From assembly GCA_040905505.1 (NCBI GenBank), contig JBBDRL010000103.1, forward strand, positions 1 to 64,000: a DNA stretch of 64,000 nucleotides, written 5' to 3'. The first letter of the stretch is position 1, and each line of letters begins with the position of its first letter. This DNA is from WHSP01 sp040905505 (GTDB lineage: Bacteria > Gemmatimonadota > Gemmatimonadetes > Longimicrobiales > Longimicrobiaceae). Position numbers and translations under genes: made by a program. Below, one piece after another: positions 36,274 through 46,148 of this stretch. The notes beneath the pieces were generated by a model, which was not told where the DNA came from, made no database searches, and saw nothing but the letters and a program-made list of their open reading frames with translations.

Positions 36274-37317
36274 GTGGTGAAGGAGCGTACACGAGAGATT
36301 CACCGGATCGACAGCTTCCAGCTCGAATCCGGCGAAGTTCTCCGAAACGTCGAACAGGCGTACTTCCTGGATGGAAGGCTCAACGAGGAGCGGGATAACC
36401 TCGTGGTGATCTTCCACGCCCTGACCGGTTCGGCCGATGCGCTGGGCGGCTGGTGGAGCAATGTGCTCGGGCCGGGCCGGGCGGTCGATACGGATCGGTA
36501 CGCCGTGCTGTGTGTGAACTTCGTGGGCTCGTGCTACGGGAGCACCGGTGCCTGGGATCCAGAGCGGCGGCCGTTCCCCCGTATCGGCGCGCGGGACCTG
36601 GCGAAGCTGGTCCACCGGATCGTGTCTGACCTGGGGGTCACGCGCGTCCGGGCCGCAGCGGGCGGATCGCTCGGCGGCATGGTCGCTCTGGAATGGGCCG
36701 TGACCTACCCGACGCTCACGGATCGCTCCGTGGTCTTCGCAGCGCCCGCCGCTCACACAGCGGGGGCGATTGGCTGGAGCCACATCCAGCGCCGGATGAT
36801 TCAGGCAGCCGGCGAGGACGGCCTGGAGATCGCCCGCATGGTCGCCATGATGACTTATCGGACCGCGGGTGAGTTCGAGCAGCGCTTCGGTCGAACGCAC
36901 AATCCGGACGGGTCGTTCGCGGTTGAGAGCTACCTTTCGCGTCATGGCGAGAAGCTCCGGGACCGCTTCGATCTCCACAGCTATCTGACGCTGCTCGACA
37001 CGATGGACGACCATGACGTCGGGGAGGGGCGTGGCGGAGTGGAAGCTGCACTCGCGCCTGTCGGAGACCGTCTGATCGGCGTCGGGATCACCGGCGACCT
37101 GCTCTATCGAGAGGAAGACGTGCTCGCGTGGACCCGACCTGCGCGTGCCGAGTATCAGCAGATCAAGTCCATACACGGCCACGACGCATTCCTGCTCGAG
37201 CCCGACCAGGTGACGAGAATTCTCGTCGATGCGCTGGCCGCGTCCGGCCCTGTGGCGCTACCCGGCGGCACCGCGGCCGAACACGCGAACGCATCCCCAC
37301 CGGAGTACCGCGGTTGA
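36274..37317 (+). CDS. metX: Homoserine O-acetyltransferase
   Basis: 347 residues. The alpha/beta hydrolase core has VIFHALTGSADA, NFVGSCYGSTG, the nucleophile serine in AAGGSLGGMVALEWA, an aspartate region around ITGDLLYRE and the histidine in SIHGHDAFLLE. It acetylates homoserine for MetY. Start is GTG 36274 (or the GTG three bases on), with GAGGTGAT upstream. Its stop overlaps the TTG start of the nuclease gene, so the methionine genes and the following repair genes may be read together. Confidence 0.94.
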   Translation: MVKERTREIHRIDSFQLESGEVLRNVEQAYFLDGRLNEERDNLVVIFHALTGSADALGGWWSNVLGPGRAVDTDRYAVLCVNFVGSCYGSTGAWDPERRPFPRIGARDLAKLVHRIVSDLGVTRVRAAAGGSLGGMVALEWAVTYPTLTDRSVVFAAPAAHTAGAIGWSHIQRRMIQAAGEDGLEIARMVAMMTYRTAGEFEQRFGRTHNPDGSFAVESYLSRHGEKLRDRFDLHSYLTLLDTMDDHDVGEGRGGVEAALAPVGDRLIGVGITGDLLYREEDVLAWTRPARAEYQQIKSIHGHDAFLLEPDQVTRILVDALAASGPVALPGGTAAEHANASPPEYRG

Positions 37318-38603
37318 AGATCCTCTGTACCGGCGACCTTCATATCGGACGCTTCCCGACGCGGCTCCCCGCCGACGCGCCGCGCCGATCGCTCGCAGTA
37401 TCCGAGCGATGGTCTGCGATCGTCGATCTGGCGATTGCAGAGAGGATCGATGTGGTCGCCCTGAGCGGTGACCTGGTCGACCGCGCGAACCGCTTCTTCG
37501 AGGCGTATGGGCCGCTCGAGTCCGGCGTCCGCCGGCTTGCGGAGGCTGGCATCACCATCGTCGCGGTGGCCGGCAACCACGATTTCGACGTGCTTCCGCC
37601 GCTCGCCGAGAACGTCGCCTCGGATCGATTCCACCTGATCGGTCGCGGAGGACGATGGGAGCGGACCAGAGTCTCGAGCGCGAATGGCGAGCGGCTCGAC
37701 GTCCACGGGTGGTCCTTTCCCACCGAACGGGTGAGCACCGATCCGCTTCACGGCTATGATCTCGAGCCCGACGGGGCCCTTCCCACCCTCGGTCTCCTCC
37801 ACTGTGATCTGAACGCCTCGTCGAGCAGCTATGCGCCCGTGTCGGCGGCGGCGCTGCGCAGCCGACCGCCAGGGCTCTGGCTGCTGGGCCACCTGCACGA
37901 CCCCCGCCTCCACCATGCCGCAGGCGCCGCCGACCTGCTCTACCCCGGCTCACCCCAACCACTCGATCCGGGCGAAGCCGGTGCGCACGGCGTCTGGGTC
38001 GTCGAGACGAGGGGAAGTGACTTCGGTGAGCCCCGGTTCGTTCCGGTGGCGACGGTACGTTACGAGGCGCGGGATGTCGACGTGGCGGGCCTCACGACGA
38101 TCGACGCGGTGAAGGCCCGGGTCGTCGACCAGGTGGAAGCGCTGCGCGAAGGGGTCCTGCTCGAGTCCGGCACGCAGCCGGAGTATCTCTCCATCCGGCT
38201 CCGACTCACAGGGCGTACACCCCTGGGCGCCCGACTCGTCGAGCGGGAGATTGTGGCCGATGCCGGCGATCTCGACATCGGCGGGCAGGTCCGCTGCGCC
38301 GTCGACAGGGTGACGGTCGATACGCAGCCGGCGCTGGATCTCGACGACCTGGCCCGGGCGGCCGATGCGCCCGGCACTCTCGCCGCGCTGCTCGTCGCAC
38401 TGCGGGACGGCACGGACGACGAGGTCACGAGAGCGCTGCTCACGCGCACCCGGGAGGCGGCGGAGCAGGTTGGCGCTGCCAGCGCATATCTCCCGCTACG
38501 GGCGCGGGCGACCGCTTCACGGCCGACGGAGACGGCCGACGTCCTCCGCGCGCAGGCATCTCTGCTCCTCGAGGAGCTGGTGGGCCAGAAGGGCTCGGGC
38601 TGA
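37314..38603 (+). CDS. YhaO/SbcD-like metallophosphoesterase, DNA repair exonuclease type
   Basis: 429 residues from TTG 37314. Calcineurin-like metal motifs: ILCTGDLHIGRF, VVALSGDLVDR, VAVAGNHDFD, LGLLHCDL and WLLGHLHDPRLHH. The body continues as the capping region of Mre11/SbcD-like enzymes. It pairs with the ATPase gene that starts one base after its stop, like the YhaO-YhaN pair. GGAG is nine bases from the TTG. Confidence 0.9.
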   Translation: MKILCTGDLHIGRFPTRLPADAPRRSLAVSERWSAIVDLAIAERIDVVALSGDLVDRANRFFEAYGPLESGVRRLAEAGITIVAVAGNHDFDVLPPLAENVASDRFHLIGRGGRWERTRVSSANGERLDVHGWSFPTERVSTDPLHGYDLEPDGALPTLGLLHCDLNASSSSYAPVSAAALRSRPPGLWLLGHLHDPRLHHAAGAADLLYPGSPQPLDPGEAGAHGVWVVETRGSDFGEPRFVPVATVRYEARDVDVAGLTTIDAVKARVVDQVEALREGVLLESGTQPEYLSIRLRLTGRTPLGARLVEREIVADAGDLDIGGQVRCAVDRVTVDTQPALDLDDLARAADAPGTLAALLVALRDGTDDEVTRALLTRTREAAEQVGAASAYLPLRARATASRPTETADVLRAQASLLLEELVGQKGSG

Positions 38604-38604
38604 C

Positions 38605-41600
38605 ATGCCGGACTCGCTTGCGCTCCGTGAGATCCATCTGCGGCGGACTCCGGGCTTCCCCCGCGGCGGACCCACCCTGGATGGGTTATCCCCAGGGATC
38701 AACATCGTCTTCGGGCCGCAGCAGTCCGGGAAGACCTCGACCGCCGACGCCATCCACTGGCTGCTATGGCCGAGGACGGCTCTGCCGCACGCCTCACTCG
38801 ATGGGCGGCTCGACATCGGTGGCGCGGCCTGGTCCGCGGAGCTGGACGGCGGCAGGACGCGCTGGCAACGCGCCGGCGGAGACGCCGCGCCACCACCTCT
38901 GCCGCCCGCCGAGCAGCGTGATCGGTATCGGCTCGCCCTGCAGGACCTCCTGCAGGAGGAAGGGGGAAGCTTCGCCGAGGCGATCGCGCGCGAGTCGGCC
39001 GGTGGCTACGACCTCGCCGCTCTGGCCGAGGCCGTAGGTGCTCGGAGTGTGCCCATGCGCAGCGGAGCGCTTCAGAAGGCACTGGACGCGGCGCGCGGGA
39101 AGCTGAAGGAGGCAGAGGCGAAGGAGAGGGCGGTCCGTGAAGACGAGGCACGGCTGCCGGATCTCCGCGAGGCTCTGGCCGAAGCGCGCCAGGCCGCATC
39201 GCGGAGCCGCCTTCTCGAGCTGGCGATCACCCATGCGCGGGCGGAGGAGCGCGAGGCCGAGGCGCGGGTGAAGCTGGGGGAATTCCCCCAGCAGATGGCC
39301 CGGCTCCAGGCCGACGATGCCGACCGGCTCGGCCGGCTCGCCGCGGAGATCGCCGAAGCCGAGGCCGGCGTCGAGGCCGCTCGCGGCGCGGTCGGTGCCG
39401 CCGAAGCCGCGGCGAGCGCGACCGGTCTCGACGAAGGTGTCTCACCGGGCGCGATCGAAGCCCTGCAGGAGGAACTGCGCCTGCTGGAGGAAACCGCGCG
39501 TGAGATCGACCGCCTTCGTGCCGAGCGGGGGAAAGCGCGGGGGGCAATGGACAGCGCGGCCAGGTCCTTTGCCGGTGTGCTGAACGATGAGCGCCTGGCG
39601 GTGCTGAACCTGGACGGCGTTCGGGAGCTCGAGGGGCTGTCGCGCGAAGCTTCGGAAATTCGGCAGCAGCGGTTCGCCGCCGAGTCCGTCATTCGCTCGC
39701 TCGGCGGGGCCGACCAGGAGATCGACGCAGTTCACCTCGCCGAGGCCGCCTCCAGCCTCTCCGAATGGCTCCGCACGCCCGACCCCGCCGCCGTCCGGGA
39801 TCGGACGCGCTTCAGCAGGTCGATCGCGATCGCCGCGCTCATTCTGCTGGGCGCGGCTTCCGTACTGCTCGGCGTCGTCTTCCATCCCGCCTTCCATCTG
39901 CTCGCAGCCTGTGCGTTGATTTTTGCGGCCTTCGTCTTGGCGCGGGGCGGTGGCGCGGGGGACGAGCGTGCTGCGATAGAGCGGCGGTTTCAGGAGCTGA
40001 ACGTCCCCGGGCCGACCGCGTGGGCGACGGACGGCGTGCGTGATCGCCTGCGGGAGCTGGAACGCGAGCGTGCAGCGGCCGAGGTGGCGGCGCGGGAGCA
40101 CCGCCGCTGTGGGGATGCCCGCCAGAAGCTGGAGCTGATCGCGCAAGCCGAAGAGGAGCTCCGCCAGCGCGCGCGCGGCATCGCCGATCAGCTCGGCCTG
40201 CCCGCGGAACTGGAGATCGAGAGTCTTCACTGGTTGGTCGAGCGGATCCTCCGCTGGCAGGCCGCCCACGATGGGGTGACCGCCGCTGGCGAAGCGCTCC
40301 ACGCTGCCGAGGCCCAACTCTCGAGTCGGATCGCCGCCACTGCCGGAACGCTCCGTCGGTTCGGCTACGATGGCCCCGACACTCTGTCGGAGGTTCGCAG
40401 CGGCCTCGAGGCGCTCAAGCGCCGGGCGGAGGCCTGGCGCATGGCCCGACGTGACCAGGCGATGGCGGAAGGCGAGATCGAGCGTCTGGAGGGCCAGATC
40501 ACCCGCGCCCGGCAAGCGCGGAGCGACCTGCGGGAGCGCCTCGCGATCGATGTCGCCGCAGAGCCGGAGGTCGAGCGGTGGTGTGCCATGCTCAACACTT
40601 ACCGGTCCGCGGACGAGGCGCTTACGGGGGCGCGAGCCGCGACGCGGATCGCCCGTGAAGCGCTGGAGGCGCACGACCACTTCCAGGCCGCCTTGCTCGA
40701 GATGGAGATCGGCGTTCTCAACGAGGAACTCGAGAGTCAGCGCGCGCGCGCGGCGCGGCTCATGGACCTCGAGAGTGCGATCACCGAAACGCAGACGCGG
40801 ATCACCGACGCGCGCAGGCGGCACGATGTCGAGGCCGCTCTCCTCGACGTCGATCGCGCCGAGGAGAACCTCGCGCTGGCGCGGGACCGCGACGTGGAAG
40901 CGATGGTCAGGCAGCAGCTGATCGACTTCCTGCGGGAGAAGACCCGCGACGAGCGGCGCCCGGAAGTATTCCACTGCGCTCGCCGGTGGTTCGCTCGCAT
41001 CACCCGTGGCCGCTGCGAGCTGGAGTTCGATGAGGGCGAGCCGGCCGCCTTTCGCGCCACGGATACCGCGACCGGCATGGGGCATTCGCTCGACGAGCTC
41101 TCCGGCGGAACGCGTGTCCAGCTCCTTCTCGCCGTACGGGCGGCCTTCGTGGAGACCCAGGAAGCCGGGTTGCGCCTCCCGCTCCTTCTGGACGAGACGC
41201 TCGCTACCGCTGACGACCAGCGGGCGGCCGCGATCATCGAGGGTCTGGTCGAGATGGCGCGGGCGGGACGCCAGGTCTTTTACTTCACGGCACAGGCTGA
41301 CGAGGTGGCCAAGTGGACGGCCGCGCTCCAGCGCGACTCGGTGCCCCATCGCATCGTCGACTTGAGCGCCTCGGGCAGCGCGGCGAATCCGACGGCTCCC
41401 CCCGAGTGGCTCGACGTGGCGACCGGCGCTCCCGCAGTCCCGAACGCCGCCGGACACGACCACGATTCCTACGGCCGCGCGCTCGGGGTAGCTCCGCTCG
41501 ACGCGATCGGTCAGGAACTCGATAGTGTGCACCTCTGGTATTTCCTGGATGATATCGCTCTCCTTCGCGAGTGCCTCTCGCTCGGCATCGAGCGCCTCGG

Positions 41601-42108
41601 GCCGCTGCGAACCTACCTCGAGCATGCGGGGGCGGACGCGATTCCTCGGCTGGACCGGAGCCGTCATCGGCTCGACGCCGTTGCCAGAGGCCTCGGGGCG
41701 TTCTTCGCCGGGTCCAGGATCGGGCGCGGCAAGCCCGTCGACCGACCAGCGCTCGAGCGCTCCGGCGCCGTGTCGGACAAATTCATCGATCGGGTCGCCC
41801 AGTTGGCGGATGAGACGGGTGGGGATGCTCGGCTGCTGATCGAGCGGCTCGAGAACGGCGCCGCCGAGCGGTTCCGGACGGACAAGCTCGAGCAGCTCCG
41901 CGACTACCTCCTCGACAACGGGTACCTCGATCTCGAGGAGCCGCTCGCGAGCGAGGACCTGCATGCGCGCGTCGTGGCGGCGATGAGCCCCGAGCTCGGG
42001 GCGGGAGTCCTCGCTCCGGACGATCTGTATCGACTGCTCCGGCGGCTTCGTGGCCCGCACTCGATCCCCTCCAGCGGGGGAATGGAGATCGCCTCTAATC
42101 TGCCCTGA
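38605..42108 (+). CDS. YhaN/SbcC-like long coiled-coil ATPase with central membrane helices
   Basis: 1167 residues. Walker A in INIVFGPQQSGKTSTADAIHWLLW (about 30-50) and the signature/Walker B at LDELSGGTRVQLLLAVRAAF and LPLLLDETLATADDQRAAAI (about 835-880) enclose two coiled-coil arms. A hydrophobic pair (IAIAALILLGAASVLLGVVF and FHLLAACALIFAAFVLA, about 407-449) sits at the tip, as in YhaN and unlike SbcC. A helical tail of about 240 residues follows the ATPase and is not part of the basic family. With the nuclease it should process DNA ends, perhaps near the membrane. Confidence 0.9.
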   Translation: MPDSLALREIHLRRTPGFPRGGPTLDGLSPGINIVFGPQQSGKTSTADAIHWLLWPRTALPHASLDGRLDIGGAAWSAELDGGRTRWQRAGGDAAPPPLPPAEQRDRYRLALQDLLQEEGGSFAEAIARESAGGYDLAALAEAVGARSVPMRSGALQKALDAARGKLKEAEAKERAVREDEARLPDLREALAEARQAASRSRLLELAITHARAEEREAEARVKLGEFPQQMARLQADDADRLGRLAAEIAEAEAGVEAARGAVGAAEAAASATGLDEGVSPGAIEALQEELRLLEETAREIDRLRAERGKARGAMDSAARSFAGVLNDERLAVLNLDGVRELEGLSREASEIRQQRFAAESVIRSLGGADQEIDAVHLAEAASSLSEWLRTPDPAAVRDRTRFSRSIAIAALILLGAASVLLGVVFHPAFHLLAACALIFAAFVLARGGGAGDERAAIERRFQELNVPGPTAWATDGVRDRLRELERERAAAEVAAREHRRCGDARQKLELIAQAEEELRQRARGIADQLGLPAELEIESLHWLVERILRWQAAHDGVTAAGEALHAAEAQLSSRIAATAGTLRRFGYDGPDTLSEVRSGLEALKRRAEAWRMARRDQAMAEGEIERLEGQITRARQARSDLRERLAIDVAAEPEVERWCAMLNTYRSADEALTGARAATRIAREALEAHDHFQAALLEMEIGVLNEELESQRARAARLMDLESAITETQTRITDARRRHDVEAALLDVDRAEENLALARDRDVEAMVRQQLIDFLREKTRDERRPEVFHCARRWFARITRGRCELEFDEGEPAAFRATDTATGMGHSLDELSGGTRVQLLLAVRAAFVETQEAGLRLPLLLDETLATADDQRAAAIIEGLVEMARAGRQVFYFTAQADEVAKWTAALQRDSVPHRIVDLSASGSAANPTAPPEWLDVATGAPAVPNAAGHDHDSYGRALGVAPLDAIGQELDSVHLWYFLDDIALLRECLSLGIERLGPLRTYLEHAGADAIPRLDRSRHRLDAVARGLGAFFAGSRIGRGKPVDRPALERSGAVSDKFIDRVAQLADETGGDARLLIERLENGAAERFRTDKLEQLRDYLLDNGYLDLEEPLASEDLHARVVAAMSPELGAGVLAPDDLYRLLRRLRGPHSIPSSGGMEIASNLP

Positions 42109-44782
42109 GCCGCCGCAGGTCGTTGGGCCGCGCGAGGGCCGGGCTCCACAGGTCTCCCACGGTCGCGACGCGCGCCGGGACGGTGTCGACCGTGAAGGCA
42201 CCGATGTCGAGCTGGTCGGTGAGCTCGTCCCAGGATAGCGGCGTCGAGACCATCGGCCGATCCTTTGCCCGCGCCGCGTACACACCCGCGACGGTCTTCC
42301 CCAGAATATTCTGCAGGTAGTCCACGTAGATGGTCCCGCGGGGCCGCTTCTTCGTCATCCTCTCCACGGTGGCCTGCTTCGGGTGCTTCCGCGCGACGCG
42401 GGTCGCGATGATCTGGGCGACCAGGGTGGCGGCGTCGAGCGGGACGCCCCGGGGCAGTGGTAGATAGATGTGCAGACCGGTCGACCCGGACGTCTTCACG
42501 GCCCCGTGGAGTCCAAGCTCGTCCATCTCCTCCTTGACCCAACGTGCGACCGCGACCACCTGCTGGAAGTCGACGCCCGGCCCGGGGTCGAGGTCGAGGA
42601 CGGTGTAGTCGGCGGTCGACAGGTCGGTGACGCGCGAGTGCCAGGGATCGTAGGAGATCGCGCCGAGCTGGATGGTGTAGAGAAGTGTGGCCAGCGTCCC
42701 GCCCACCAGCCGCCGCTGCGCTTTACCCTCGACCTCCAGGGTGTCGACGCGGACGCCGGTCGGGACGGGATCGGGGGCGGTCTGTTGATAGAAGGACTCC
42801 CCCGCCACGCCGTTGGGAAAACGCTTGAGCACCAGCGGCCGGTCCTTCATCCACGGAAGGATGTGCTCGGCCATGCGGGCGTAGTAGAGGAACAGGTCGC
42901 CTTTCGCGTGGCCGGTCTCGGGGTAGAAGACCTTCTCCAGGCTCGTGATCGGTAGCGAGCCGCCGCCAACCCTGAGCTTGCCCTCACCGGAGCGCTCACG
43001 GATCTCAAGGATGCGCAGTGATGTGGGCGTCTCCGGCGCCGCCTTCTCGTGATCGCCGACCCCGTCCGGCCTCTTTCCGTCGCCGGCGCTGCGATCAACC
43101 CTGGCGGCCAGATCCTCGCGCACCACCTCGGTGGGGTCCTTGTCGTCGCGGATACCGATGAAGACCGGCTGCCTGAGCTTACCGTCCCGCGTCCACTCGT
43201 TGAACTTGACCTCGACGACGACCTTCGGAGTCGTCCAGTGCGCACGCTCGTTGGTCTTCGGTCGCTCGGTGAACGGCGGCGTCTTCCGCTCCAAGCGGCT
43301 GAGGCGACGGTGCATCTCCTCCAGCAGCGCCCCGGTGAAGCCCGCGCCGGTGTGCCCCGCGTACACCAGCTTGCCATTCGCATCGTAATAGCCGAGCAGG
43401 ATGGCGCCGAGGAACTTTCGGCTCTTCCTCGGTTCCGTCCATCCTCCGACCACGAGCTCCTGGCGATTCTCCAATTTCAGCTTCAACCAGTCAGCCGAGC
43501 GCTGGGCGGTCCGGTAGGGCGCGTCCATCCGCTTCGCCACCACGCCTTCCCAGCCCTCTCGCCTCCCCCTCTTGATGAGCGCCTCGGCATTCCGCGACGT
43601 CTGTGCGAGGCGGACGCATTCCGTCTCCCGGGTGGCGACGACCTCCTCGAGGGCGCCGCGACGCTCCGTCCAGCGCTGCGGGACGAGCACGTCCGTGCCA
43701 CGCAGGAGGATGTCGAAGGCGACGAACGCCGCGGGACTCTCCTCCGCCAGCCGGCGGACCCGTCCGGCCGATCGAACGTGCATACGCGCCTGAAGCGCTC
43801 CGAAGCGCGCGATCTCTCCGTTGTCGAGGGCGACCAGCTCACCGTCCAGCACGAGCGACTCGCCGACGTCCTCCACGAGAGCGGACAGCGCTTCGGCCAC
43901 TTCGGGGAACTGGCCCGACTTGTCGTGGCCGTTCCGGGTGACCAGCGCGACCCCCTCGGCAGTAGCGAAGGCCAGCACGCGGATGCCGTCGTATTTCGGT
44001 TCGAAGACCCAGTCTCCGCTCGCGGGGATCTCCGTGCCGGTACGCGCCAGCATCGGGCGGAGGTCGGGGAACTCCGTCGAAGATCGCTTCTTCGCAGACC
44101 GGCCGGCGAGCTTCGGCTTGGATCGATTCGATTGCCAAACGCGCTTGCCACCCGCGCCCGCGGCGATCTCGTCCATGGTGCGGCCCGAGACGACCGACGT
44201 CTTCACCTCTTCGGTGACGTCCACGCCGGAGTCTGCTTCCGCGTCCTTCTGCTTGATGAGCAGCCATTTGGAACGGACCCCGCCTTCCACGCTGTCCGTT
44301 CGGACCAGCGCGAACGACCCCTGAAGTCGCTCCCCATGGAAGGTGATGGAAAGCTTTCCCTTTCGGTATGCCCGCACGACCGTCTCTTCAGGCGACTCGC
44401 CTGATTCGCAGTCGTCGGGGGTGTACGTCCCGACGTCCCACAGCATGACGGTGCCGCCGCCATACTCCCCCTCGGGGATGGTGCCTTCGAACTCGTTATA
44501 AGCGATGGGATGGTCTTCGACCTCCATGGCGAGGCGGCGTACGTCGGGGTCGAGACTGGGCCCCTTCGGCACCGCCCAGCTCCGCATCACGCCCTCCATC
44601 TCGAGCCGGAGGTCGTAGTGCAGGTGTGAGGCTGCGTGCTTCTGTACGACGAAGCGTAGCCCATCGCCCGAGGCCGGCGAGGACGCCCTACCCGCCTCCG
44701 GCTCGGCGGTCTTGCCGAAGTCGCGCTTCTGCCGGTATTCCGACAGGGTGGCGGGGCCCCGCTCGCGCCGCGAGTCGCTCAC
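42095..44782 (-). CDS. ligD: Multidomain DNA ligase D
   Basis: 895 residues in the order 3'-phosphoesterase (HAASHLHYDLRLEMEGVMRSWAVPKGPS, IPEGEYGGGTVMLWD), ATP-dependent ligase (KYDGIRVLAFA with the adenylated lysine, LDGELVAL, EGVVAKRMDAPY) and polymerase/primase (DKVFYPETGHAKGDLFLYYARMAEH-like segment, TDLSTADYTVLDLDPGPG). The order PE-Lig-Pol occurs in many LigD proteins. It closes double-strand breaks with Ku; no ku gene is in the window. The GTG start overlaps the stop of the small gene upstream (GTGA). Confidence 0.95.
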   Translation of the reverse strand: MSDSRRERGPATLSEYRQKRDFGKTAEPEAGRASSPASGDGLRFVVQKHAASHLHYDLRLEMEGVMRSWAVPKGPSLDPDVRRLAMEVEDHPIAYNEFEGTIPEGEYGGGTVMLWDVGTYTPDDCESGESPEETVVRAYRKGKLSITFHGERLQGSFALVRTDSVEGGVRSKWLLIKQKDAEADSGVDVTEEVKTSVVSGRTMDEIAAGAGGKRVWQSNRSKPKLAGRSAKKRSSTEFPDLRPMLARTGTEIPASGDWVFEPKYDGIRVLAFATAEGVALVTRNGHDKSGQFPEVAEALSALVEDVGESLVLDGELVALDNGEIARFGALQARMHVRSAGRVRRLAEESPAAFVAFDILLRGTDVLVPQRWTERRGALEEVVATRETECVRLAQTSRNAEALIKRGRREGWEGVVAKRMDAPYRTAQRSADWLKLKLENRQELVVGGWTEPRKSRKFLGAILLGYYDANGKLVYAGHTGAGFTGALLEEMHRRLSRLERKTPPFTERPKTNERAHWTTPKVVVEVKFNEWTRDGKLRQPVFIGIRDDKDPTEVVREDLAARVDRSAGDGKRPDGVGDHEKAAPETPTSLRILEIRERSGEGKLRVGGGSLPITSLEKVFYPETGHAKGDLFLYYARMAEHILPWMKDRPLVLKRFPNGVAGESFYQQTAPDPVPTGVRVDTLEVEGKAQRRLVGGTLATLLYTIQLGAISYDPWHSRVTDLSTADYTVLDLDPGPGVDFQQVVAVARWVKEEMDELGLHGAVKTSGSTGLHIYLPLPRGVPLDAATLVAQIIATRVARKHPKQATVERMTKKRPRGTIYVDYLQNILGKTVAGVYAARAKDRPMVSTPLSWDELTDQLDIGAFTVDTVPARVATVGDLWSPALARPNDLRRLRAD

Positions 44783-45075
44783 TGCTTCTTTCGGATGGCC
44801 GCTACGAGGTCGTCCTTGTTCATCTTGCTGCGTCCCTCGATGTTCAGCGATTTGGCCCGGTTGTAGAGCTCGTCCTTGGAGCGCGATTCAAGACCCCGCC
44901 CAGGATTGCCCGTCCCCTGACTCGTCTTGTTGGGTGTCCGGCCGCTCTCCCGGCGATCCTTGTTCACCGTCCGAGCGGCGATCTCCTTCGCACGGTCCTT
45001 CGGCTTGCCTCGCTCCTGTGCGCTCTCCTTGATGTGCTCGTACTTCCTCTCGTCCTTATTGCTCCACGATGGCAT
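44779..45075 (-). CDS. Small Rho_N-like domain protein coupled to ligD
   Basis: 98 residues from ATG 45075, with GGAGGG ahead. A basic N-terminus (WSNKDERKYEHIKESAQERG) is followed by KDRAKEIAARTVNKDRRESG and a C-terminal SAP/Rho_N fold (SKDELYNRAKSLNIEGRSKMNKDDLVAAIRKK). The family is often labelled plasmid stabilisation protein. Its stop overlaps the ligD start, so it may assist the ligase by binding nucleic acid; that is inference. Confidence 0.85.
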   Translation of the reverse strand: MPSWSNKDERKYEHIKESAQERGKPKDRAKEIAARTVNKDRRESGRTPNKTSQGTGNPGRGLESRSKDELYNRAKSLNIEGRSKMNKDDLVAAIRKKQ

Positions 45076-45322
45076 GGCTCCCTCCTTCGGTCCTTGGCGT
45101 TCGAAGTGACTGTACCCCATCCGTTTATGCAAAATGCGGGCTGCTGAATCGGATGGGGTCCGCCGGGGGGTCCCGCGCTCGATCCGGGCAGCAGTGCCGC
45201 GGAATCCAGCGTCCGGTCGGTGCGCCGTCGGCCGCCTCCCCTTGTGCGTGCGCGGCTCGCTTGACAACTTTACCGGCGCTCTCCTCCAGCGTGGCCCACC
45301 GCTACCGCGTACCCGGCACGCC

Positions 45323-46144
45323 ATGTCACACGTAATCGCGATCGCGAACCAGAAGGGCGGCGTCGGTAAGACGACGACCGCCATCAATCTCGGCGCCAGC
45401 CTTGCCGCAGCCGAGAAACGTGTTCTCGTGATCGACATGGACCCACAGGGCAATGCCACGAGCGGCCTGGGCGTCAACGCCGAGGCCACCAAGGCGTCGG
45501 TCTATGGGGTGCTCCTGAACCAGCTCCCGCTGGGCTCGGCGATCGTCCGCAACGTGCACTTCCCCTTCCTCGACGTCGTACCCACTACGACCAGCTTGGT
45601 CGGGGCCGAAGCCGAGCTGATCGGGCAGCCGCAGTGGCAGTTCCGCTTACGCGAGGCGCTCGACGGCACGCGTGACATGTACGACTTCATCCTGATGGAC
45701 TGCCCGCCCGCTCTGGGCGTCCTGACCCTCAATACGCTGGTCGCCGCCGATACCGTGCTCATCCCGCTCCAGGCCGAGTTCTTCGCCCTGGAGGGGCTCT
45801 CGCAGTTCGCCGAAACCCTGCGGGTCGTGAGAAAGCACCTCAACCCGCGCCTCGGGGTCGAGGGGGTGCTGTTGACGATGTTCGATGGCAGGCTCCGGCT
45901 CGCGCAGCAGGTCGCAGAGGAGGCCCGGTCCTACTTCGGCGGTCGGGTGTTCCGCACCGCGATTCCCAGAAATGTCCGGCTGGCCGAGGCCCCGAGCTTC
46001 GGGAAGCCGACCCTGCTTTACGACGTCGCCTCCGGCGGCGCGCAGGCGTACCTCTCGCTAGCCCAGGAGGTGATCCTGCGGTCGCCGATGATGGACGTCG
46101 ACGGCCACCGCGTACGCGAGACGCAGGAAATCCTCACCGGATAG
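45323..46144 (+). CDS. ParA/Soj-family ATPase
   Basis: 273 residues. Deviant Walker A IANQKGGVGKTTTAINLGA, A' VLVIDMDPQGNATSGLG and Walker B FILMDCPPALGVLTLNTL. It should form ATP sandwich dimers on DNA and position a cargo. No parB gene follows; a 147-residue unknown gene begins four bases on. It may therefore segregate another cargo or a ParB encoded elsewhere. Confidence 0.93.
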   Translation: MSHVIAIANQKGGVGKTTTAINLGASLAAAEKRVLVIDMDPQGNATSGLGVNAEATKASVYGVLLNQLPLGSAIVRNVHFPFLDVVPTTTSLVGAEAELIGQPQWQFRLREALDGTRDMYDFILMDCPPALGVLTLNTLVAADTVLIPLQAEFFALEGLSQFAETLRVVRKHLNPRLGVEGVLLTMFDGRLRLAQQVAEEARSYFGGRVFRTAIPRNVRLAEAPSFGKPTLLYDVASGGAQAYLSLAQEVILRSPMMDVDGHRVRETQEILTG

Positions 46145-46148
46145 CTTC

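Noticed and set aside
39442..42285. 947-residue open frame on the minus strand opposite the YhaN-like gene
   Set aside because: It mirrors a real gene with clear ATPase motifs; its composition and lack of family signatures are those of a codon-bias shadow in GC-rich DNA.
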